Shown piece after piece: positions 1 to 6,920 of a DNA stretch of 10,767 nucleotides. The stretch is taken from positions 1-10,767 of the forward strand of contig JAJQHF010000036.1 in NCBI GenBank assembly GCA_021199975.1, read 5' to 3'. How positions within the stretch are numbered: the first letter of the stretch is position 1; every line of letters starts with the position of its first letter. The DNA is from Candidatus Gastranaerophilales bacterium. Lineage in GTDB: Bacteria > Cyanobacteriota > Vampirovibrionia > Gastranaerophilales > Gastranaerophilaceae. The notes under the pieces are model-generated. The model was given only the letters and a program-made list of their open reading frames with translations, was not told the origin of the DNA and did not search any database. Made by a program: the position numbers and the translations under genes.

Positions 1-1
1 A

Positions 2-919
2 AAGCGGATTCGGGTCTATACACGCAGGAGACAATTTAAAAACAGTCAGAAAAATGAAAAGATTTCTAGAAAAACCAAGTCCCGACAAGCTGAAGAATAT
101 ATAAAACAAAAAGATTTTTATTGGAATTCCGGCATATATATGGCAAAAATATCGGTATTAATCGAAGCATTTAAAAATTATGCGCCTAAAGAATATTCAA
201 ACTTTTCAAAAGAAATGTTTGATGATAATAACAATATTAAATATAAATACTATGAAAATATTCCCGAAATTTCAATAGATTATGCAATAATGGAAAAATC
301 TGATAATATGGCTTGCGTTATTCCGGAAACACAATGGACGGATTATGGAAGCTGGAAATCTATTTATAACAGCAGTAAAAAAGATTCAAAGAAAAACGTT
401 ATAAAAGGAAATGTTATATCAGATAATGTCAAAGAGTCTTTTATATATTCTTCAAAAGAACTTGTTGCCGTTTCGGCACTTAAGGATACTATTGTTGTAG
501 AGACGGAAGATGCAGTCCTTGTTTGTGATAAATCAAGAGCCGGCGATATAAATAAATTGGTTACGAAACTTAAAGAAAATAATGAAAATGCGGCTTTTGT
601 TCATAAAACAGTGTTTAAACCGTGGGGATTTTCCACCTGTCTAAATAAAGGTAAGGATTGGCTGTCAAAAGTTATTACAATATCAGCAGGGCAAAAAATA
701 TCAACACATTATCATAATTACCGCTCTGAACATTGGGTTATCCTGGAGGGCAGCGCAGTTATTACTTTAAATAATTCAAAATATACTTTAGAAAAACATC
801 AAAGTATTGATATACCCACCAAAATAAAGCATTCCCTTCATAATAACACTAAAAATGCTTTGAAAATTCTTGAAGTCCAAAAAGGAGAATATATCGGAGA
901 AGATGATATAATCCGATAG
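2..919 (+). CDS. manC: Mannose-1-phosphate guanylyltransferase / mannose-6-phosphate isomerase, 3' part, apparently frameshifted
   Basis: The bifunctional ManC/AlgA family makes GDP-mannose from mannose-1-phosphate and interconverts mannose-6-P and fructose-6-P, supplying sugar for surface polysaccharide. The 5' end lies outside the window. Bases 3-86 read in one frame with family-typical sequence (a GFGSIHAGD stretch, then RFLEKPSPDK). From about base 89 the match continues in the next frame (AEEYIKQKDFYWNSGIYM), so one base seems to be missing near 87-88. The first frame stops at 102-104. Counting from the internal ATG at 140, the nucleotidyltransferase part shows SIDYAIMEKSD (45-55) and DYGSW (68-72). 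The C-terminal cupin isomerase domain begins at PWG (161-163) and has H190, H192, E197, H198 and H231. The protein stops at GEDDIIR, where relatives usually run several residues further. A caller would probably start at ATG 140, but homology clearly extends upstream. It could be a real pseudogene or an assembly error. It converges on the NSS transporter gene. Confidence 0.85.
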   Translation, partial: KRIRVYTRRRQFKNSQKNEKISRKTKSRQAEEYIKQKDFYWNSGIYMAKISVLIEAFKNYAPKEYSNFSKEMFDDNNNIKYKYYENIPEISIDYAIMEKSDNMACVIPETQWTDYGSWKSIYNSSKKDSKKNVIKGNVISDNVKESFIYSSKELVAVSALKDTIVVETEDAVLVCDKSRAGDINKLVTKLKENNENAAFVHKTVFKPWGFSTCLNKGKDWLSKVITISAGQKISTHYHNYRSEHWVILEGSAVITLNNSKYTLEKHQSIDIPTKIKHSLHNNTKNALKILEVQKGEYIGEDDIIR

Positions 920-1007
920 GAATTGTTTGGAACATTTAACCTGATACGCCGCATTCTGCCGCCAACTCCTTGCCGCCATTAGAATGCTTATCGTCTTAAT
1001 CAAATTT
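920..1007. other. GC-rich intergenic patch with a short direct repeat
   Basis: This spacer lies between two convergent genes. Bases 941-980 are about 60% G+C (24 of 40), far above the neighbouring DNA. They contain two copies of TGCCGCCA at 957-964 and 971-978. No hairpin followed by a T-tract is visible, so neither flanking gene has an obvious terminator here. The composition suggests the edge or remnant of a dispersed repeat or mobile sequence, but no inverted repeat or transposase is visible to prove it. Confidence 0.3.
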
Positions 1008-2312
1008 TTACTTTAAACCCGAAATCAGTACCAGTAAAAGAACTATTGGTATTATAAATTTCAACAAAATATCAAAAATCTTATTATATATTTTATTTTT
1101 AAATATTTCCTTGCTGAAATGTTTTATGCTCCATCCTGCAATTAAACAGATTATAAGAGTATTAAACGGAAGAAGCAAGTTGGAAGTTGTGAAATCCAAC
1201 AAATCAAAGATTGTTTTATCAAAAATCTTAAAACTGCTTAGCAATCCAAAAGAAAGAGTTGCGGGGATACTGACAATTCCAATTATAACACTTAAAATAA
1301 CAGCAGCTTTTTTTCTGGATATATTGAAATTTTCAATAAAAGCGGCAATTGGGGTTTCCATCATGCTTATGCCGGAAGTAACCGCCGCAAAAAACAACAA
1401 AATAAAAAATAAAACTCCAAAAAATACAGAACAAGGAAGCTTTGCAAATATTTCCGGTAATGAAATAAAAATAAGAGTTGCTCCGGCAGCTGGTTCTACA
1501 TTATATGAAAAAACAACAGGAAAAATCATAATGCCGGCAAGAACCGCAATTAAAGTATCAAAAAATATTAGAGTATAAGCAGATTTTATAATATTTGTAT
1601 CTTTTTTTAAATAGCTTCCGTATGTTATTATAACCCCCATCCCAATACTTAAAGTAAAAAGCGCCTGCCCTAAAGCTGTTAAAATCATGCCATTATTGAA
1701 TTTACTAAAATCAGGAGTAAACATAAATTCAAGTCCTTTTTGAGAATCAGGCAGAGTAATTGCAAATATGGCAAGAAATATCAGCATTACAGCAAATAAC
1801 GGCATCATTATATTATTTGCTTTTTCAATACCGCTGTTTACACCTCTATAAGGAAATATTGCACACATAACCAAAAATAACAAAGTTAAAAAACAGGGCA
1901 TACCGATTTCTGCGCTGTATGATGAAAAATACCGGGTAAAATTATCAGGTATATGATGAGCAAGAAATATCCAAATATAATTTAAAATCCACCCGCCGAC
2001 TACAAAGTAAAAACAAGGAATCAAAATAACCGTAATTATACAAAGCCATCCAAACCATTTAAATTTAGGGTTAATCTTATAAAATGCATTTATTGTATCT
2101 GTTTTAAAAATTTTTCCAATAGCAAGTTCACAGCATAACGGTATTACGCAAATAAAAGCTATAAGGATGAGATAAGTAAGAAGAAAAATTGCACCGCCAT
2201 TTTCTCCCATAATATAAGGAAATCTCCAAATATTACCCAGCCCTACCGCACTGCCTATAGTCGCTATAATAAAACTAATATGCGAACTCCATTGCGCTCT
2301 TTCTTCTTTCAT
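1008..2312 (-). CDS. Sodium-dependent amino-acid transporter, NSS/SNF family
   Basis: The 434-residue integral membrane protein belongs to the neurotransmitter:sodium symporter family (LeuT, TnaT, MhsT and Tyt1 type). It would import an amino acid with Na+ across the inner membrane. The family signature in TM1 is plain: IGSAVGLGNIWRFPY at residues 19-33, the unwound helix that binds sodium and substrate. TM6 carries GQALFTLSIGMGVIITYGS (215-233) and TM8 SGISMMETPIAAF (313-325), which supplies further Na-site residues. The length fits the shorter bacterial members, which have about 11 helices. Hydrophobic segments run through to the C-terminus (about 416-431), and there is no signal peptide. 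ATG 2312 is preceded by AGGGAG at good spacing. The gene diverges from the D-lactate dehydrogenase-like gene and has its own promoter. The substrate cannot be read from sequence; tryptophan, tyrosine and branched-chain amino acids are all known in the family. Confidence 0.93.
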   Translation of the reverse strand: MKEERAQWSSHISFIIATIGSAVGLGNIWRFPYIMGENGGAIFLLTYLILIAFICVIPLCCELAIGKIFKTDTINAFYKINPKFKWFGWLCIITVILIPCFYFVVGGWILNYIWIFLAHHIPDNFTRYFSSYSAEIGMPCFLTLLFLVMCAIFPYRGVNSGIEKANNIMMPLFAVMLIFLAIFAITLPDSQKGLEFMFTPDFSKFNNGMILTALGQALFTLSIGMGVIITYGSYLKKDTNIIKSAYTLIFFDTLIAVLAGIMIFPVVFSYNVEPAAGATLIFISLPEIFAKLPCSVFFGVLFFILLFFAAVTSGISMMETPIAAFIENFNISRKKAAVILSVIIGIVSIPATLSFGLLSSFKIFDKTIFDLLDFTTSNLLLPFNTLIICLIAGWSIKHFSKEIFKNKIYNKIFDILLKFIIPIVLLLVLISGLK

Positions 2313-2338
2313 ATTTATCTCCCTCGGCTGATATTACA

Positions 2339-2367
2339 AACATAGCATATTTTGGCAATTTTGTTAA
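2339..2367 (-). promoter_or_regulatory. Promoter of the NSS transporter gene
   Basis: On the minus strand, a -35 TTAACA (plus-strand bases 2362-2367) and a -10 TATGTT (2339-2344) are separated by 17 bases. This places the transcript start near 2332, about 20 bases before the ATG at 2312. The hexamers match the sigma-70 consensus at 5/6 and 4/6. Confidence 0.5.
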
Positions 2368-2388
2368 ATTTTTTTCTTAGATAAAATA

Positions 2389-2433
2389 TTTCTGTTTTTA
2401 TATTTTTTTCATATAATTGTATTATAAGAGGGA
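2389..2433 (+). promoter_or_regulatory. Promoter and ribosome-binding site of the D-2-hydroxyacid dehydrogenase gene
   Basis: A perfect TATAAT lies at 2412-2417, with only a weak -35 (TTTCTG, 2389-2394). The ribosome-binding site AAGAGGGA lies at 2426-2433, eight bases before TTG 2441. The predicted transcript start (about 2424) falls downstream of the in-frame TTG at 2417, so that earlier codon would be outside the mRNA. This decides the start in favour of 2441. Confidence 0.55.
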
Positions 2434-2440
2434 AAAAATT

Positions 2441-3430
2441 TTGAAAATTGCGTTTTTTGCACTTCGTAAATTTGATGAATTAGAACTTTGTAATAAATTC
2501 AGCAGCAAATATAATATTGATTTTGTTTGGACAAGTGAATATCCTTCGGAAAAAAATTTATTTCTAGCTCAAAATTGCGATGCTATAAGCGTTGTTCCCT
2601 GCAAAATCACAAAAGAATTTATAGATAAATTTAAAGAATACGGTGTAAAATATATTCTTTGCAGAAGTATAGGCTATGACCATTTACCTTTAGATTATGT
2701 AAAATCAATAGGAATGAAAGTTTCAAATGTAAGTTATCCGTCTGACTGCGTTGCTGATTATGCAATAATGCTTATGTTAATGACCACAAGAAAAATGAAT
2801 CAAATTATGCTTCGTTCAATAGCTCAGGATTATTCGTTAAGAGGGAAAATGGGCAGAGATATCCGTGATTGTACAATTGGTATAATCGGAACAGGACACA
2901 TAGGAAGCACCGTAATTAAGCATTTATCCGGATTTGACTGTAAAATTCTTGCTTATAATGCATTCGGAGAAAACGAAGAATTAAAAAAATATGCCCGATA
3001 TGTTGATTTAGATACTTTATATAAAAACAGCGATATAATATCTCTTCATGTTTCTTCAAATCCTGATACTTTTCATATGATAAACGAAAATGCCATAAAT
3101 AAAATGAAAGACGGTGTTATAATTATTAATACGGCAAGAGGAAATCTTATTGAGTCTAAATCATTTATAAATAATATAAAAAGCGGAAAAATATCAGCCG
3201 CAGGTTTAGATGTTATTGAAAATGAAAACGGGTTATATTACTGCAATAAAAGCAGTGAAATTATTGATAATGATGAACTTTCAATGTTAAGAAGCTTTCC
3301 TAATGTAGTTTTAACTCCGCATACCGCATTTTATACGGAAACTACAGTTTCAAATATGGTGGAAAAAGCATTTTTGGCGCTAAAACATTACAAAGAAAAT
3401 ACAAATAATCCCTGCGAAATTATTTTATAA
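2441..3430 (+). CDS. VanH-like D-lactate dehydrogenase / D-2-hydroxyacid dehydrogenase
   Basis: This NAD-dependent D-2-hydroxyacid dehydrogenase (329 residues from TTG 2441) most likely reduces pyruvate to D-lactate in fermentation. The start is chosen from the ribosome-binding site and promoter; it gives an N-terminus MKIAFFALRK like VanH. The substrate-domain stretch YGVKYILCRSIGYDH (68-81) and SDCVADYAIMLMLM (101-114) are typical of VanH. The Rossmann loop is GTGHIG (150-155). The catalytic triad is R233 (in NTARG), E262 and H294 (in TPHTA), the same spacing as R235/E264/H296 of Lactobacillus D-lactate dehydrogenase. VanH enzymes supply D-lactate for D-Ala-D-Lac cell-wall precursors, but no vanA-type ligase or vanX dipeptidase lies in this window. 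Ordinary fermentative D-lactate production, or another 2-keto acid substrate, is therefore the safer reading. Sixty-four bases separate it from the ABC ATPase gene. Confidence 0.88.
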   Translation: MKIAFFALRKFDELELCNKFSSKYNIDFVWTSEYPSEKNLFLAQNCDAISVVPCKITKEFIDKFKEYGVKYILCRSIGYDHLPLDYVKSIGMKVSNVSYPSDCVADYAIMLMLMTTRKMNQIMLRSIAQDYSLRGKMGRDIRDCTIGIIGTGHIGSTVIKHLSGFDCKILAYNAFGENEELKKYARYVDLDTLYKNSDIISLHVSSNPDTFHMINENAINKMKDGVIIINTARGNLIESKSFINNIKSGKISAAGLDVIENENGLYYCNKSSEIIDNDELSMLRSFPNVVLTPHTAFYTETTVSNMVEKAFLALKHYKENTNNPCEIIL

Positions 3431-3481
3431 TTTTCAAGTAATCTAATTATAATTACTGATTATGAAAATTTTAAAATAATG

Positions 3482-3494
3482 TATAATTATTCTT
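3482..3494 (+). promoter_or_regulatory. -10 box directly before the ABC ATPase start (leaderless transcript likely)
   Basis: A perfect TATAAT at 3482-3487 ends only seven bases before the ATG at 3495, which puts transcription start at or next to the A of the ATG. No Shine-Dalgarno sequence is present in the preceding 40 bases. The -35 is weak (TTATGA at 3460-3465, 16-base spacer). Confidence 0.45.
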
Positions 3495-4463
3495 ATGAAA
3501 GAACTTTTTAAAATAAAAAATTTAAATATGCAATATCCCATAATAGACGGATTAATGGGGAATGTTAAAGGATATGTATATGCGCTGAATAACATTAATT
3601 TGAATATATACGAGAATGAAATATTAGGTCTTGTAGGCGAATCAGGCAGCGGGAAATCAACATTGGGAAACTGCATATTAAAACTTATTAATCCTGTAAG
3701 CGGTGAAGTAATTTTCAAAAATGAAGATATTTTAAAAAAATCAAAAAAAGAATTAAAGAACTTTCGTAAAAGCGCTCAACTGATATTTCAAAACCCTTAT
3801 ATGAGCCTTAATCCAAGAATGAAAATATATGATATTCTTAAAGAACCTTTTATTGTTAACGTGATAAAAAATAAAAAAGAAATCAATGAAAAGATAATAA
3901 AAATAGTTAATCTTATAGGTATGAAAGAGGAAATTCTAAACCGCTACCCGCATGAATTTTCAGGCGGGCAAAGGCAGAGGATTGCTATAGCCCGTGCCAT
4001 AATTTTAAAACCCGAATTTATTGTTGCAGATGAACCCGTCAGCGCTTTAGATGTAAGTATTCAGGCACAAATTGTAAATTTGCTCTTAGAATTAAAAAAT
4101 CACTTAAATTTAACAATGCTGTTTATATCACACGATTTAAGTATAATAAAATATATTTCTGACAGAATTGCCGTGATGTATTTAGGCGAAATAGTCGAGA
4201 TTGCAGAGAAAGAGGAACTTTTTAAAAATCATAAACATCCCTATACGGAAGCACTTTTAAACGCTGTACCGGTAATATCAGAAAATCGAAAAAATAAAAA
4301 AATTATTTTGGAAGGTGATTTACCCTCTCCGCAAAATCCGCCTAAGGGTTGTAAATTCCATACAAGATGTCCTTATGTTATGGAAAAATGTAAAACTGAA
4401 TACCCGTCTTTCTTTGATATCAATGATAATCATAAAGTAAGATGTTTTCTTTCCGAAAAATAA
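3495..4463 (+). CDS. Oligopeptide/dipeptide-type ABC transporter ATP-binding protein (OppF/DppF-like)
   Basis: This 322-residue cytoplasmic ATPase would power import of peptides or a similar solute (nickel and some sugars are also carried by this family). It shows Walker A GESGSGKST (48-56), Q-loop Q99, the signature SGGQRQR (156-162), Walker B FIVADEPVSALD (175-186) and H-loop H213. The C-terminal oligopeptide-transporter extension has HPYTEALL (248-255). It also has the cysteine pattern GCKFHTRCPYVMEKC (285-299) plus C316, the four-cysteine set seen in OppD/OppF/DppD-type proteins and linked to an Fe-S cluster. Length and motif order are normal for OppF. The permeases, the partner ATPase and the binding protein are absent from both sides, so it either works with components encoded elsewhere or is a stranded subunit. 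Translation seems to start without a leader. Confidence 0.93.
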   Translation: MKELFKIKNLNMQYPIIDGLMGNVKGYVYALNNINLNIYENEILGLVGESGSGKSTLGNCILKLINPVSGEVIFKNEDILKKSKKELKNFRKSAQLIFQNPYMSLNPRMKIYDILKEPFIVNVIKNKKEINEKIIKIVNLIGMKEEILNRYPHEFSGGQRQRIAIARAIILKPEFIVADEPVSALDVSIQAQIVNLLLELKNHLNLTMLFISHDLSIIKYISDRIAVMYLGEIVEIAEKEELFKNHKHPYTEALLNAVPVISENRKNKKIILEGDLPSPQNPPKGCKFHTRCPYVMEKCKTEYPSFFDINDNHKVRCFLSEK

Positions 4464-4754
4464 TTATATAAAAAAGACCAAAAGTTAACCAGCAGCAGGA
4501 TATAACACCAGCTTAGATATATTGTTAAGTTTTTTTAAGCAAATAAAAAACAAATAGGCAATTTTCTAATACAAAAAAACTTTATATAAGAGTAGAGATT
4601 ATAAACAAATGAAAGGAGATAATACTTAATTCAAAAAAACAAAAGAGGCAATGTTAAGGGAACAAAACATATAACTATAAAAAAAATCAGCCATTTTAGG
4701 CAAAATGATTTAAAAATAATTTTTACTCTCTCTTAATATCCTCGTGTTTATTTG
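4464..4754 (+). other. Long spacer ahead of a plus-strand terminator; possible small RNA or small ORF
   Basis: No ordinary gene is seen between the ABC gene stop and the terminator at 4755. The stretch is A-rich on the plus strand. It holds an excellent Shine-Dalgarno-like AAAGGAGAT (4612-4620), but no ATG, GTG or TTG follows at normal spacing. The only open frame behind it would begin with ATT at 4629 and end at TAA 4734-4736 (35 codons, product unrecognised). ATG 4609 in front of it opens only MKGDNT. A small hairpin can form at 4684-4711 (AAATCA with TGATTT, inner GCC with GGC). The stretch is either a long 3' UTR of the ABC gene or an independent small transcript. I cannot decide from sequence. 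Confidence 0.25.
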
Positions 4755-4784
4755 ATGTTTGCATACTTTGCAAACATTTTTTTT
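4755..4784 (+). terminator. Strong intrinsic terminator, plus strand
   Basis: A perfect 9-bp stem (ATGTTTGCA at 4755-4763 with TGCAAACAT at 4769-4777) and a 5-base loop are followed by eight T residues (4777-4784). The minus strand has no T-tract after the stem, so it works on the plus strand only. The nearest plus-strand gene ends about 290 bases upstream. Confidence 0.85.
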
Positions 4785-4838
4785 GTGTTTAGCAAGGTTT
4801 AAGCGTTTTAAAATTTAAATATAATCAGAATATCAAAG

Positions 4839-5186
4839 TTAATTAATTTGTTTTTCTATCCATTTCATAATTAAATTAACTAAATAATCTTGCTGTTCTA
4901 TGGGCAGTTCAACATTTTTTTTAAATCCGTGCCATTTATATATACAATTTCGACAGCATGATGCCGTTGCGTGTTGAGCTATAAATACAGGGTGTCCTTT
5001 CATTGGAGTCTGTTTTCCGTCATTAGGAATAACAGCAGGCGCAATTCTCTTTTTTATAAAATTACAGGCATGCTGTTTTATAGTATCAAACCCTTTTTCT
5101 TCAATATATTTTTTATCTTTGTCTTTTAATTTAAAACTGCTTCTAAAGTTTGATTTTGAAAGTTTATATAAAATTTCTTCGTACAT
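4839..5186 (-). CDS. DUF4186 family protein
   Basis: The 115-residue protein matches the DUF4186 family, whose function is unknown. Family hallmarks are FRSSFKL (14-20), KKRIAPAVIPNDGKQTP (45-61), the GHPVFIAQHATA block (64-75), and then CC (77-78), C81 and KWH (84-86). The last set gives a CCxxC...H arrangement that could bind metal. It looks cytoplasmic: no signal peptide or membrane segment. I start it at ATG 5186. The in-frame TTG at 5198 falls inside the U-tract of the pckA terminator and is unlikely. No Shine-Dalgarno sequence precedes the ATG, and no promoter is obvious in the 60 bases between pckA and this gene. It may depend on read-through from pckA or on an unusual start. Length and ends agree with the family, so it looks intact. 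Confidence 0.85.
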   Translation of the reverse strand: MYEEILYKLSKSNFRSSFKLKDKDKKYIEEKGFDTIKQHACNFIKKRIAPAVIPNDGKQTPMKGHPVFIAQHATASCCRNCIYKWHGFKKNVELPIEQQDYLVNLIMKWIEKQIN

Positions 5187-5196
5187 AATTTTTTTC

Positions 5197-5229
5197 AAAA
5201 AAGTACGCTGTAAAATTACAGCGTACTTT
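5197..5229 (-). terminator. Intrinsic terminator of pckA
   Basis: A 14-bp perfect inverted repeat (5200-5213 with 5216-5229; minus-strand arm AAAGTACGCTGTAA) is followed on the minus strand by a run of six T (bases 5202 to 5197, partly inside the stem). It begins about 20 bases after the pckA stop and ends about 10 bases before the DUF4186 ATG. Confidence 0.85.
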
Positions 5230-5247
5230 CTATATTTAAGTTATATA

Positions 5248-6846
5248 TTAGCAGCATACTTTTGGTTTTGGACCTGCTGAAACTATTTCAGAAGGCATAT
5301 TCGGGTATTTTGCGGCAAAGTTATCTGCAAACATTTGAGCAAGTTTATTAGCCTGTTCATCATAAGCAGCTTTATCTTCCCACATACCACGAGCATCCAA
5401 TTTTTCATCAGGAACATTCGGGCATGATACAGGGTAATCAACATTAAATACATCATGATGTTTAAATTCAACATTATCGAAAGAACCGTTTAATGCCGCA
5501 GTAACCATTGCACGAGTATATGCTAATTTCATACGTTTAGCGCCTTGAGAAGCACATCCGCCTGCCCAGCCTGTATTTACCAAATATACTTTTGTACCGT
5601 ATTTTTCAAGTTTTTCACCTAACATTTGAGCATATACAGAAGCATCCATCGGCATAAAAGGTTCGCCGAATAATGTTGAGAATGTAGGCTGTGGTTCTGT
5701 AATACCTCTTTCTGTTCCTGCTAATTTAGATGTAAAACCTGTTACAAAATGGTACATTGCAGCATTTTTATTTAATCTTGATATAGGAGGCAATACACCA
5801 AACGCATCTGCTGTTAAGAAGATAACAACTTTCGGAATTCCGCCTTTTGAAGGAACCTGTGCATTGTTAATATAGTCTATAGGATATCCTACACGGGTAT
5901 TTTCTGTTAAGCTTCCGTCATTAAAGTCAAATTCACGTGTTTCAGGATTCATAATAACGTTTTCTACTAAAGAACCAAATTTTATTGCATTATAGATATC
6001 AGGTTCATTTTCGGCAGAAAGATTAATACATTTAGCATAACATCCGCCTTCAAAGTTAAATACACCGTCAGGTGACCAACCGTGCTCGTCATCACCTATT
6101 AATTTACGTGCGGGGTCTGCTGATAATGTAGTTTTACCCGTTCCTGATAAACCGAAGAATACAGCTGTTTCATTTGTTTCAGGATCCATATTCGCACTGC
6201 AGTGCATAGGAAGTACATTTTTCTTTGTCATAACATAGTTCATTGTAGAGAATACGGATTTTTTTATTTCTCCGGCATATTGAGAACCACAAATAATAAT
6301 TTCGTGAGCTTCGTAGTCAATAGCGATACAAGCTTCCGAATTTACACCGTCCACAGCAGGATCACATTTAAAACCGGGGGCGCATAGAATTGTGAAATCA
6401 GCTTCACCGTAATTTGCCAATTCTTCTGCTGTAGGACGAATTAACAATTGATGAATAAATAAATTTTGACTTGCTAATTCATTAATAACTCTGAATTTTT
6501 GAGTATATTTTTTATCAGCGCCTGCATAACCGTCAAATATAAATACTTCACGATTTTGCAAATATGCAGCGATTTTACCCTTTATTGAGTTAAATGATTC
6601 TCTGCTCATAGGGCGGTTTACTTTTCCCCATGCAATTTCATTATGAACACCGTCTGTATCGACAATAAATTTATCTTTAGGTGAACGACCGGTATATTTA
6701 CCTGTTGTAACAACTAAAGCACCGGTATTGCTTAAAGAACCTTCGCCTAAACGTAATGCCGCTTCTGTCAATTGGGCAGGTGTTAAATTACGATATACTG
6801 CTTTTGGTCCAATAATACCAAATTTTTCAATTCCGTATGTTTCCAT
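5248..6846 (-). CDS. pckA: Phosphoenolpyruvate carboxykinase (ATP)
   Basis: ATP-type PEP carboxykinase interconverts oxaloacetate + ATP and PEP + ADP + CO2, in gluconeogenesis or, in many anaerobes, in the carboxylating direction towards succinate. I start it at ATG 6846 (METYGIEKFG, 532 residues) because AAGGAGG (6858-6864) sits properly before it; the ATG at 6867 overlaps that ribosome-binding site. Motifs counted from 6846: GKYTGRSPKDKF (49-60, substrate Arg 54), K195/K196 and H215 (metal and substrate), P-loop GLSGTGKTT (232-240), IGDDEHGWS (250-258, metal Asp), and R319 in RVGYPIDY. Length and residues agree with an active enzyme. The C-terminus KVCC is a little unusual. It has its own promoter, a palindrome just upstream and a strong terminator, so it is probably monocistronic, with DUF4186 close behind. 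Confidence 0.97.
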   Translation of the reverse strand: METYGIEKFGIIGPKAVYRNLTPAQLTEAALRLGEGSLSNTGALVVTTGKYTGRSPKDKFIVDTDGVHNEIAWGKVNRPMSRESFNSIKGKIAAYLQNREVFIFDGYAGADKKYTQKFRVINELASQNLFIHQLLIRPTAEELANYGEADFTILCAPGFKCDPAVDGVNSEACIAIDYEAHEIIICGSQYAGEIKKSVFSTMNYVMTKKNVLPMHCSANMDPETNETAVFFGLSGTGKTTLSADPARKLIGDDEHGWSPDGVFNFEGGCYAKCINLSAENEPDIYNAIKFGSLVENVIMNPETREFDFNDGSLTENTRVGYPIDYINNAQVPSKGGIPKVVIFLTADAFGVLPPISRLNKNAAMYHFVTGFTSKLAGTERGITEPQPTFSTLFGEPFMPMDASVYAQMLGEKLEKYGTKVYLVNTGWAGGCASQGAKRMKLAYTRAMVTAALNGSFDNVEFKHHDVFNVDYPVSCPNVPDEKLDARGMWEDKAAYDEQANKLAQMFADNFAAKYPNMPSEIVSAGPKPKVCC

Positions 6847-6890
6847 GATAATTGTTTCCTCCTTCATGTCTTATTTACCTATACATAATA

Positions 6891-6918
6891 ATTATAACAC
6901 CGAAAATTTCTTTGTATA
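6891..6918 (-). promoter_or_regulatory. pckA promoter
   Basis: On the minus strand, a -35 TATACA (bases 6913-6918) and a perfect -10 TATAAT (6891-6896) are 16 bases apart. The transcript would start near 6884, giving a leader of about 38 bases that includes the AAGGAGG ribosome-binding site. Confidence 0.65.
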
Positions 6919-6920
6919 GA

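Noticed and set aside
788..1003. Minus-strand open frame of 71 codons overlapping the manC end
   Set aside because: It covers the conserved cupin coding region on the other strand and the GC-rich patch, has no ribosome-binding site and resembles no family I know.
1111..1578. Plus-strand open frame of 155 codons
   Set aside because: It is antisense to the NSS transporter, which has strong family motifs; the reading is Lys/Ile-rich with no recognisable domain.
2417..3430. Glycopeptide-resistance gene cluster
   Set aside because: Only a VanH-like dehydrogenase is present; no ligase, dipeptidase or two-component system accompanies it.
3436..3456. AGTAAT/ATTACT hairpin after the dehydrogenase gene
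   Set aside because: The stem is short and A/T-only with a 9-base loop and no T-tract after it, so it is not a credible terminator.
3443..3718. Minus-strand open frame of 91 codons
   Set aside because: It is antisense to the Walker A region of the ABC ATPase and has no domain.
5283..6919. Open frames within and opposite pckA (5283-5474, 6202-6387, 6728-6919)
   Set aside because: All are shadows of the clearly coding pckA frame.
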